From the NCBI RefSeq assembly GCF_011250645.1, contig NZ_JAANNO010000008.1:15894-79893 (forward strand): DNA of 64,000 bases, given 5' to 3'. The DNA comes from Motilibacter aurantiacus (lineage in GTDB: Bacteria > Actinomycetota > Actinomycetes > Motilibacterales > Motilibacteraceae). Of the stretch, positions 17,813-24,356 are shown one piece after another. The notes under the pieces were generated by a model. The model did no database searches and was not told the origin of the DNA. It saw only the letters and a program-made list of their open reading frames with translations. Within the stretch, counting starts at the first letter, position 1; the number at the start of each line of letters is the position of its first letter. A program made the position numbers and the translations under genes.

Positions 17813-18136
17813 TCAGGCCGTGGGGCGAAAGGGATTCAGCAAGCGGACGCCGTCCTGGATGAACCCGTCGACCAGCTCACGCATCTCCGGCACGAGCGCC
17901 GCCATCCGCGGTGCACCGGGGTGTGCCTCCAGGAGAGCGCGGCGCTCCCAGCCCTCGGAGATCACGAACGCGCCAGGCTGGCCTGCCATCTCGTGGGCCT
18001 CGTAGTCGATGTTGCCGGCGTCGTTGCGGGACGGCGTGACGGCGGCCGTGATGAACGCCTCGAGGTCGCCTTCCCGGCCGGTTTCGGCCTTCGCGTAGCA
18101 GGGGAGGGTCACGGGCCCATCGGGGGGCGCTGTCAT
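17813..18136 (-). CDS. ABM-domain putative quinol monooxygenase
   Basis: 107 residues with the YgiN-like pattern: VTLPCYAKAETGREGDLEAFI, NIDYEAHEMAGQPGAFVISEGWERRALLEAH, and a helical end. Such proteins act as cofactor-free oxygenases on quinols or polyketides. It is the first gene of the operon that continues into the SDR and LtrA genes. The start lies 37 bases from the first of two CGTTACAG-N7-CTGTAACG operators, so it is very probably repressed by the divergent TetR protein. Confidence 0.75.
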   Translation of the reverse strand: MTAPPDGPVTLPCYAKAETGREGDLEAFITAAVTPSRNDAGNIDYEAHEMAGQPGAFVISEGWERRALLEAHPGAPRMAALVPEMRELVDGFIQDGVRLLNPFRPTA

Positions 18137-18172
18137 GGGGGTCCTTCGGTCGGAGGAGATGTACGCAGCCCT

Positions 18173-18195
18173 CGTTACAGCTACTACCTGTAACG
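18173..18195. promoter_or_regulatory. TetR operator 1, CGTTACAG-N7-CTGTAACG
   Basis: Perfect 8-bp arms CGTTACAG (18173-18180) and CTGTAACG (18188-18195) around 7 bases. It is positioned in the promoter region of the ABM-SDR-LtrA operon. An identical pair of arms with the same spacing lies at 18230-18252. Two exact copies in one divergent intergenic region are strong evidence for a specific site. Confidence 0.8.
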
Positions 18196-18229
18196 GAAGT
18201 GGACGCGGAGGACCCTAGCGATGCTCCCG

Positions 18230-18252
18230 CGTTACAGTCAAGGCCTGTAACG
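18230..18252. promoter_or_regulatory. TetR operator 2, CGTTACAG-N7-CTGTAACG
   Basis: Same 8-bp arms and 7-base spacer length as operator 1, here extended to 9 bp (G...C outside). It ends 29 bases upstream of the TetR ATG, so it should mediate autorepression. Centre-to-centre distance between the two operators is 57 bases. Confidence 0.8.
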
Positions 18253-18281
18253 CAACGGGTGTGGACCACGAGGGGACGAGG

Positions 18282-18926
18282 ATGTCCGGCAAGCGCAGCG
18301 AAGCACAGACGCCGACGAGCACCGGCGGCCGCCCACGCGACCCGGCCATCGAGGAGGCGATCATTGAATCGACGCGGATGCTGCTCGCGACGAAGGGCTA
18401 CTCGTCGATGACGATCGGCGACATCGTCGCCGATGCCGGCGTGACACGACCGACGCTGTACCGGCGCTGGCCGAACAAGTACGAGCTGGTCGTCGAAGCC
18501 CTGCAACACGGGCTGCGCAAGCAACGCGAGGCGTACCCCCCCATGGACCTCGATGACCTCACCCCACGAGAAGCGGTGGTCGAGGCGGTCCGTCGAATCG
18601 ACCCGCGCTTCCACAACCCTCGCGCGATGACTCTGCACGGCAACTTCATGGCCGAAGCGGAGCGCGAGCCAAGCCTGCATGCGCAGATGAGGGAGCAGGG
18701 CAACCAGCCGCGGTGCCAGGAGCTCGCCGAGGTGCTCACCGAGCTCCAACGGAGGGGCGCCGTCCACGAGGACGTGGACGTCGACATGATCGTGAGTCTG
18801 TGTTTCGGCAGCTACTTCGCCGACTTCAATCGGTACGGTCGGGAAGTGCCAGCCGACTTCGCCGAACGCGTCGTTGCCACGTTGTGGCCCGCCATCACCG
18901 CAGAGGGCGGGCCGGCGGTCGCGTGA
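18282..18926 (+). CDS. TetR-family regulator of the ABM-SDR-LtrA operon
   Basis: 214 residues from ATG 18282, preceded by GGGGACGAGG. The N-terminal helix-turn-helix reads IIESTRMLLATKGYSSMTIGDIVADAG, with recognition helix VTRPTLYRRWPNKYELV. The C-terminal ligand domain (about 75-214) is of the AcrR/TetR_C type without recognisable ligand residues. It is divergent from the ABM gene, and two identical operators lie between them. The inference is a local repressor released by the substrate of the SDR or ABM enzymes. Confidence 0.85.
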   Translation: MSGKRSEAQTPTSTGGRPRDPAIEEAIIESTRMLLATKGYSSMTIGDIVADAGVTRPTLYRRWPNKYELVVEALQHGLRKQREAYPPMDLDDLTPREAVVEAVRRIDPRFHNPRAMTLHGNFMAEAEREPSLHAQMREQGNQPRCQELAEVLTELQRRGAVHEDVDVDMIVSLCFGSYFADFNRYGREVPADFAERVVATLWPAITAEGGPAVA

Positions 18927-18939
18927 GCCGGTGACGAAC

Positions 18940-19640
18940 CGCATCGCGGACGTCATCCAACGCGAGCGGTGCTCCTGCTGCAGTTCGTGCGCGCCAACGC
19001 GTCGCGATCGCCGACCTGGCCATCGACAACTCCATCAGCCTCTCCACCGCCTACCGCTGCCTGCACGAGGCCCTCGATGTGGCCGCCGGTCAGGCACCGG
19101 AGCTGGCGACGTCGTCGAGCACGCTCTCGATGCCGGCCACGAGCACCTCCTGCTCGACGGCACCCTGATTCCTACCGACCGCGTCCAGCGGAACGGGGTT
19201 GGACCGCTGGTACTCGGCGCACAAACGCCACGACGGCGACGTCCAGATCGTCTGCGACCCCGGCGGCCGCCCATCGCGGGTCTCACCGGTCGAACCTGGA
19301 GCCACCCACGGCCTCACCGCAGCACGCCGCCACGTCCTACCCGCGCTTCCCCGAGCGCGGTGCAGCGCCTGCCCGTGCTGACCGACAAGGGCTACATCGG
19401 CGCCGGCGCCGGTGTTCTAGTGCCCGTTCCGCGACCTCGGAGAGGACAGGTCCTCGATCGCGCCACTCACGGGTGGAACTCCTCCCGCAACGCTGAGCGC
19501 GCCTTCGTCGAGCACGGCATCGCGCACCCCCGAAGGTTCGCTGGCGAGCCCCAGCCCGCATCACCCTCTGCCCCTGGCGCATCTCCGCCATCGTCGCCAC
19601 CGCCGGTCCGCGCATCAGGCACGAGGCTGTCGCCGTTCAT
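18940..19640 (+). pseudogene. Decayed IS5-type transposase (mobile-element remnant)
   Basis: No single frame is open, but consecutive pieces in different frames spell a DDE transposase of the IS5/DDE_Tnp_4 type. They are a helix-turn-helix segment like DNSISLSTAYRCLHEALDVAAGQAPEL, then HLLLDGTLIPTDRV (first Asp), RWYSAHKRHDGDVQIVCDPGG, VEPGATHGLTAARRHVLPAL, VLTDKGYIGAGAGVLVPV (second Asp), and a distal NAERAFVEHGIAHPRRF, where the family has its catalytic Glu region. At least three or four indels separate them. I did not find clear terminal inverted repeats. It marks the lower-GC segment as acquired or rearranged DNA. Confidence 0.75.
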
Positions 19641-19684
19641 GCTGGTTGCTCGCCGAGAAGGAGAGGCGACGACCCTCGCGTTGC

Positions 19685-20176
19685 CTAGTCGAGGATCCAG
19701 GTCGAGAGTGCATTCTCCATCGCGGTGAACTGGTAGGCGCAGATCGTGAGACACATGAGGACGAGAGCGCCGAGCGTGGCGGTCTTGCCCGGTGACCGGC
19801 TCAGACGACGGCGGGCGCCGTCCTCGCGCACCGCGAGATGCAGGACCAGCGCGAGGACTCCGAGCGCCGTCAGGGGCATCAGCGGTAGCGACACGTAGCC
19901 GGCGAGCCGGCTGATGTCACTGGTGCCGGTCAGCCACTTCGGGTCGTGTCGTCCGCTCGTCAGCTCCGAGTACGGAAGCTCGTCCAGATCGTGCGCGTAG
20001 TAGGGGGCAAGCACGCCAACCACGTAGGGCAGCACGGCCAGCGCAATCACCCCGTAGAGGAGGAGGATCACGCGTGCTGTCGGCAGCTCGCCGGGAGTCG
20101 GACGGCTTGCGATGCGGCTCTGACTCTCCGATCGCTGCGCAGATCGGCGTGCCAGCTCTTCGTGCGAGCGCCTCAT
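19685..20176 (-). CDS. Small membrane protein, unknown
   Basis: 163 residues from ATG 20176, with GAGGAGG four bases upstream. A basic, hydrophilic N-terminus (about 35 residues) precedes three hydrophobic segments: VILLLYGVIALAVLPYVVGV, YVSLPLMPLTALGVLALVL and ATLGALVLMCLTICAYQF. A soluble loop of about 30 residues (HDLDELPYSELTSGRHDPKW) lies between the first two. I do not recognise a family. It lies beside the transposase remnant in the lower-GC segment. Confidence 0.55.
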   Translation of the reverse strand: MRRSHEELARRSAQRSESQSRIASRPTPGELPTARVILLLYGVIALAVLPYVVGVLAPYYAHDLDELPYSELTSGRHDPKWLTGTSDISRLAGYVSLPLMPLTALGVLALVLHLAVREDGARRRLSRSPGKTATLGALVLMCLTICAYQFTAMENALSTWILD

Positions 20177-20363
20177 GTTCCCTCCTCGTCACGGTAGGAG
20201 AGACGGGACCAGCAGCCAAGGGTTCATCTGGCGAGAACTTCGGGCCTTTGCGGTTCTCCGGCGACCTCGGCTTCAGCCGGCTGGCGCGGCCGGTCCGCTC
20301 GGCGACGCCCCGCAACCTCTATGGGCATCCTGCCCGGCCAAGGTGAGCAATCGCTGCTCAGGT

Positions 20364-20412
20364 GCCGCGGGCCGCCCGCGGCGAGGCTTGGGCTTGCCGC
20401 CGACAGGCGGCA
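20364..20412 (+). other. Two consecutive hairpins in the leader of the Calx-beta gene
   Basis: GCCGCGGG-CCG-CCCGCGGC (20364-20382) and TGCCGCC-GACA-GGCGGCA (20395-20412) are perfect short hairpins, 24 bases before the ATG of the secreted Calx-beta protein. Secreted wall-associated proteins in actinomycetes often sit behind second-messenger riboswitches, but I cannot match these bases to a known class. They could equally be an attenuator. Confidence 0.3.
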
Positions 20413-20435
20413 CACCGCCTCGGAACGGAGTTCTC

Positions 20436-22049
20436 ATGCACACCTCGCTCATCCGCCGGCGCGCCCTCGTGCTCGCGCTGCTCGGTGCGTCCGCCGCGAC
20501 CGCCGTTGGTCATGCCGCGCCCGCCTCCGCCGTCGTCCCGCCCGCTAACGACCAGTTCGCCAACGCGACGGTCCTGCCGGCGTCCGACGTGTTCAGCAGC
20601 CACTGGAACGGCGACTCGACGGGCGCGGGCCTTCAAGTCGGCGAGCCCATACACGTCGGCACAGCGCCAGGGGCTTCGGTGTGGTTCCGCTACACCGCGC
20701 CCACCACCGGCCGCGTCACCCTGGTGACCACCACCGCCTGGGACAGTGCACTCGACGTCTACACCGGCGGCACCCTGACCGCGCTGAAGCAGGTGGCCTC
20801 CGATGACGATGCGACCTTCTCAGGACAGCCGTCGAAGTCGAGCCTCGTGTCCTTCACCGTAGTCAAGGGGACGACCTACTCGATCGCGCTCTCCGGCGCG
20901 AGCTCGGCCCAGGGGGCGTACTCCCTCGCGTGGCAGTCGAACGACAACTTCGCCACTGCGGCGTCCCTGCCCACTCCCACCATGGTCGCCACGACGCTGA
21001 CGCAGTTCACGTACGACGCGACCGCCGAGCCGGCCGAGCCGCAGCACGCCGGCGTGGGCGGAGGGCACACGGCGTGGTACTCGTTCACCCCCTCGTACTC
21101 GGGGCAGGTGACGGTGCGCGCCGACCGCCTGACCCACTTCGCGGACGGCGTGCTCGCCGTCTACACGGGCTCCACGCTGGACGGGCTCGTGCCGACGGCG
21201 GCGAACGACGACCGCGATACCGGCAACCGCGACCCCGCCGTCTCGTTCCCCGCCTACGCCGGGACCCGCTACTACGTCGCGGTCGACGGGTACGCCGCAA
21301 GCACAGGCAAGTTCCTGCTGTCCTACGCCCAGACGCCCATCTACGCATCGATCTGGGGCGACGCCCCTGTGACGGAGGGCGACTCCGGCAGTACGCCGGC
21401 GACGGCGTACGTGAAGCTCACGCAGGCCGCGACCGTCCCGATCACCGTGCGCTGGGCGACCAGCGACGACATCGAAGCCGGCCAGGCGACAGCGGGCCAG
21501 GACTACCAGGCAGCGTCGGGCTCGGTCGTCTTCGCCCCTGGCGAGACCACCAAGCCGATCTCGCTGTCGGTGCGTGGAGACCTCAAGACCGAGCCGTCCG
21601 AGCGCTTCCGGGTGCTGCTCACGGGTGTCAGCGGAGGAGGCGCCGAGCCCTGGGGGTCGTTGAGCTACGTGAGCATCAAGGACGATGACGTCACGCCGAA
21701 GCTCACCATCACCGCTCCTGACGTCGTGGAGGGCGACCCCGGTGAGGGGAAGGTGATGCCGTTCTCGTTCACCCTGAACCAGCCGAGCAAGGTGCCCGTC
21801 TCGGTGACGTACTACACCTGGGGTGGAAGCACCGCGGTCGAGGGCGGGGACTACCTCCCGGTTGCCGGCACGCTGACCTTCGTGCCAGGACAGACGACCA
21901 AGCGCGTGGACGTCCCCATCGTCGGTGACAACACACACGAGCTCCCCGAGACCGTCGACCTGGTGGTGACCACGATCAGCGGCGCTGTCTGGCAACACCC
22001 CGGGCGGCCGTCGGGGCTCATCCTGGACGACGACATCATCTTCGGATAG
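20436..22049 (+). CDS. Secreted protein with PPC-like and two Calx-beta domains
   Basis: 537 residues from ATG 20436, preceded by ACGGAG. The Sec signal peptide (RRRALVLALLGASAATAVGHA) is cleaved near ASA-VV. Two beta-sandwich units of about 120 residues resemble bacterial pre-peptidase C-terminal (PPC) domains: NDQFANATVLP...VWFRYTAPTTGRVTL and NDNFATAASLP...AWYSFTPSYSGQVTV, each with a DVYTG/AVYTG strand. Two Calx-beta repeats follow, with AVEGGDYLP..GTLTFVPGQTTK-type acidic calcium loops and SIKDDD/LILDDD ends. No catalytic domain is present, so it is likely an adhesive or matrix protein stabilised by calcium. Confidence 0.75.
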   Translation: MHTSLIRRRALVLALLGASAATAVGHAAPASAVVPPANDQFANATVLPASDVFSSHWNGDSTGAGLQVGEPIHVGTAPGASVWFRYTAPTTGRVTLVTTTAWDSALDVYTGGTLTALKQVASDDDATFSGQPSKSSLVSFTVVKGTTYSIALSGASSAQGAYSLAWQSNDNFATAASLPTPTMVATTLTQFTYDATAEPAEPQHAGVGGGHTAWYSFTPSYSGQVTVRADRLTHFADGVLAVYTGSTLDGLVPTAANDDRDTGNRDPAVSFPAYAGTRYYVAVDGYAASTGKFLLSYAQTPIYASIWGDAPVTEGDSGSTPATAYVKLTQAATVPITVRWATSDDIEAGQATAGQDYQAASGSVVFAPGETTKPISLSVRGDLKTEPSERFRVLLTGVSGGGAEPWGSLSYVSIKDDDVTPKLTITAPDVVEGDPGEGKVMPFSFTLNQPSKVPVSVTYYTWGGSTAVEGGDYLPVAGTLTFVPGQTTKRVDVPIVGDNTHELPETVDLVVTTISGAVWQHPGRPSGLILDDDIIFG

Positions 22050-22580
22050 CAGTCCTCGCCGAGCGGCAGGCGCCAGCTCCATGGCGCCCGCCCGCTCGGG
22101 AGAGCGCGCTCTGAGCGCTCAGCCAGCAGGTGGGCTTTCCTCGAGCACGCAAGTGTCCTGCCTGCCACGGCCATCGCCGCAGACCCGTACCGCACGTTGC
22201 GCCAAGCCGCCGCGTCGTCCGGGTCACCCGCCGGACTGACGACGTCGCCCCAGACTGCACGAGAGATACGGAGCGGCGGCATCTATGAGACAGGCGCACG
22301 CGCGGCCGGCGGCACGAGCGCGTACGCCCCGGGGTAACGACCAAGCGCCGTCGGCGTGGCGGTCGGGACGAGCGGCAGTGATCGCGTCGCGTGGCCGGCC
22401 CCCCGGACGCACGACGCCCGGACATCCGCAGGGGTGTCCGGGCGTCGTGGGCAGCTGCGAGTAGCGCCACTCTCGCTCGTGGTGACGCCCTAGGGCCGCA
22501 CCAGCCCGTCCCCGACCCGTCGCCTGCCGGTCAGCTGCCGGCCACCGCGGCGTCGGCCCCCGCCGCTTGGCTGCCGCGTC
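22050..22580. other. Gene-free stretch with hairpins and palindromes at the segment edge
   Basis: No convincing gene on either strand. A 7-bp hairpin (22069-22088, GGCGCCA/TGGCGCC) 20 bases after the Calx-beta stop is a likely terminator. Two abutting perfect palindromes follow, AGAGCGCGCTCT (22101-22112) and TGAGCGCTCA (22112-22121), of unknown role. A strong 14-bp hairpin lies at 22411-22448. The short peptide ATAIAADPYRTLRQAAASSG can be read near 22165 but has no start or family. GC rises to the chromosomal level after this stretch. Confidence 0.45.
22411..22448. terminator. Strong hairpin, 14-bp perfect stem
   Basis: ACGACGCCCGGACA / TGTCCGGGCGTCGT with a 10-base loop. It lies 133 bases upstream of the PhoD start and 360 bases after the Calx-beta stop. 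No gene ends right next to it, so it may be the leftover terminator of a deleted gene or insulate phoD from readthrough. Confidence 0.5.
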
Positions 22581-24161
22581 GTGACGAACACTTCCCTCTC
22601 CCGTCGGAGCCTTCTCCTGGGCGGTGCGGCCGCCGGCGCCGGCGTCGCCGCGAGCGGCCTGCTGGTCCCCGGCAGCGCGCGTGCCGTGCCCCGGCCGCGG
22701 CCCGGGCGCGTCGCGTACCCGTTCCTCCTCGGCGTCGCGTCCGGCGACCCGTACCCGGACGGCGTGGTGCTCTGGACCCGGCTCGCGGTCGACCCGCTGG
22801 CCCTGGACGGCCTCGGGGGGCTGACGGCCGCGAAGTACGACGTCGAGTTCCAGGTGGCCGAGGACGAGCGCTTCACCCGCGTCGTGCGCTTCGGCACCAA
22901 GCACGCGCGGCGCGACGCGGGCTACGCCATCCACGTCGAGCTGACGGGGCTGCCCTCGGCCCACGAGTACTTCTACCGCTTCCGCATCGACGAGCACATC
23001 TCGCCCGTCGGCCGGACGCGCACCGCGCCGGCCGCAGGCTCGACCGTCACAGCGCTGACGATGGCCTTCGCCTCGTGCTCGAACTACTCCGACGGCTACT
23101 TCACCGCCTACCGCCACCTCGCCGACGAGGACGCGGACATCGTCCTGCACCTCGGGGACTACATCTACGAGGGCGCGGGCGCCGGCTTCCGGCCGCACAG
23201 CGGCGGGCGGGAGATCTTCACGCTGGCCGACTACCGCGCGCGCTACGCGCAGTACAAGAGCGACCCTGACCTGCAGGCAGCGCACGCGGCCGCCCCCTGG
23301 GTCGCCGTGCCCGACGACCACGAGGTCGAGAACAACTACGCCGACGAGATCCCCGACGTCGACCCGCCGGGGCCGGCCTTCGTGCAGCGGCGCGCCGCGG
23401 CCTACCAGGCGTACTACGAGAACATGCCGTTCCGCCGCTCGTCCACGCCCGACGGGTCGGACATGCAGCTGTTCCGCCGGCTCGGGTGGGGCGACCTCGC
23501 GACCTTCCACATGCTCGACACCCGCCAGTTCCGCAGCGACCAGGCGTGCGGCGACGGCAACCGCGCCGGCTGCACGGCCGCCTTCGACCCCGACCGCTCG
23601 ATCACGGGGGAAAAGCAGGAGCGGTGGCTGCTCGACGGCCTGCACCGCACCACGACCACGTGGGACCTGCTCGGCCAGCAGGTCTTCTTCTCGCTGCGCG
23701 ACCAGACGGCGGGCGCGGTGGAGTCCTTCAGCATGGACTCCTGGGACGGGTACGTCGCGTCCCGCGAGCGCATCATGCGCGGCTTCGGCGCAGCCGGGGC
23801 GGCGAACCCGGTGGTGCTGACCGGCGACGTGCACGCCAACTACGCCAGCGACATCAAGGCCGACTGGGAGGACCCGTCGTCGCGCACGCTCGGCGTCGAG
23901 CTGGTGACGACCTCCATCACGTCCGGGGGGAACGGCTCGGACCTCAGCGCGGGCAACCGGACCGCACTGGCCGAGAACCCGCACATCCGCTTCGCCAACG
24001 CCCAGCGCGGCTACGTCCGCACCCGGATCGAGCACGGCCAGCTGCGGGCGGACTACCGCGTGGTCCAGGCGGTCCGCACGCAGGGCTCGCCGATCACCAC
24101 CCGGGCGTCCTTCGTGGTGGAGGCGGGCAACCCGGGCCTGCAGCCGGTCCCCGCTCGCTGA
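22581..24161 (+). CDS. phoD: Tat-exported PhoD-type alkaline phosphatase/phosphodiesterase
   Basis: 526 residues from GTG 22581. The Tat signal is LSRRSLLLGGAAAGAGVAASG, ending near ARA-V. A PhoD N-terminal beta domain (YPFLLGVASGDPYPDGVVLWTRLA) is followed by the metallophosphoesterase domain: FASCSNYSDGYFTAYRHL with the metal Cys, DIVLHLGDYIYEG, AVPDDHEVENNYAD, and NPVVLTGDVHANYASD near residue 415. PhoD enzymes use Ca and Fe and release phosphate from esters and teichoic acids outside the cell. No Pho-box was recognised upstream. It is followed by a strong terminator. Confidence 0.9.
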   Translation: MTNTSLSRRSLLLGGAAAGAGVAASGLLVPGSARAVPRPRPGRVAYPFLLGVASGDPYPDGVVLWTRLAVDPLALDGLGGLTAAKYDVEFQVAEDERFTRVVRFGTKHARRDAGYAIHVELTGLPSAHEYFYRFRIDEHISPVGRTRTAPAAGSTVTALTMAFASCSNYSDGYFTAYRHLADEDADIVLHLGDYIYEGAGAGFRPHSGGREIFTLADYRARYAQYKSDPDLQAAHAAAPWVAVPDDHEVENNYADEIPDVDPPGPAFVQRRAAAYQAYYENMPFRRSSTPDGSDMQLFRRLGWGDLATFHMLDTRQFRSDQACGDGNRAGCTAAFDPDRSITGEKQERWLLDGLHRTTTTWDLLGQQVFFSLRDQTAGAVESFSMDSWDGYVASRERIMRGFGAAGAANPVVLTGDVHANYASDIKADWEDPSSRTLGVELVTTSITSGGNGSDLSAGNRTALAENPHIRFANAQRGYVRTRIEHGQLRADYRVVQAVRTQGSPITTRASFVVEAGNPGLQPVPAR

Positions 24162-24184
24162 CGGCCCGCCCGGCACGCCCCGCC

Positions 24185-24226
24185 GGAGCCCGGGAGCCCG
24201 GCGCCCGCACCGGGCTCCCGGGCTCC
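24185..24226 (+). terminator. Intrinsic terminator of phoD
   Basis: 17-bp perfect stem (arms 24185-24101+100 i.e. 24185-24201 and 24210-24226, core GAGCCCGGGAGCCCGG / CCGGGCTCCCGGGCTC) with an 8-base loop, 24 bases after the phoD stop. It separates phoD from the nitrite-reductase promoter. Confidence 0.75.
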
Positions 24227-24295
24227 CGGGCCCCCGCGGGCAGCCGCCGGCCGTGCGGGGCCTCACCCCTCGGCCGCGGGCCGAATGAGGACCAC

Positions 24296-24333
24296 GTTGC
24301 ACCGGTGAAACACGACGGGAACGGCTGCGCAAA
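24296..24333 (+). promoter_or_regulatory. GlnR-like box upstream of nirB (four half-sites at 11-bp steps)
   Basis: GTTGC (24296-24300), GAAAC (24307-24311), GGAAC (24318-24322) and GCAAA (24329-24333), each separated by exactly six bases. Actinobacterial GlnR sites follow gTnAC-n6-GaAAC repeated with the same spacing. The second and third half-sites fit best; the first and fourth each deviate by one base. The box ends 23 bases before the nirB ATG. GlnR activates nirBD under nitrogen limitation in Streptomyces and Mycobacterium, so the location is as expected. Confidence 0.6.
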
Positions 24334-24356
24334 CGCCTGCGCACACCCTCCTGTGC

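Noticed and set aside
20341-20435. Possible c-di-GMP or c-di-AMP riboswitch
   Set aside because: Bases around 20396-20430 recall parts of these motifs but the invariant core sequences are not present. Kept only as an unexplained structured leader.
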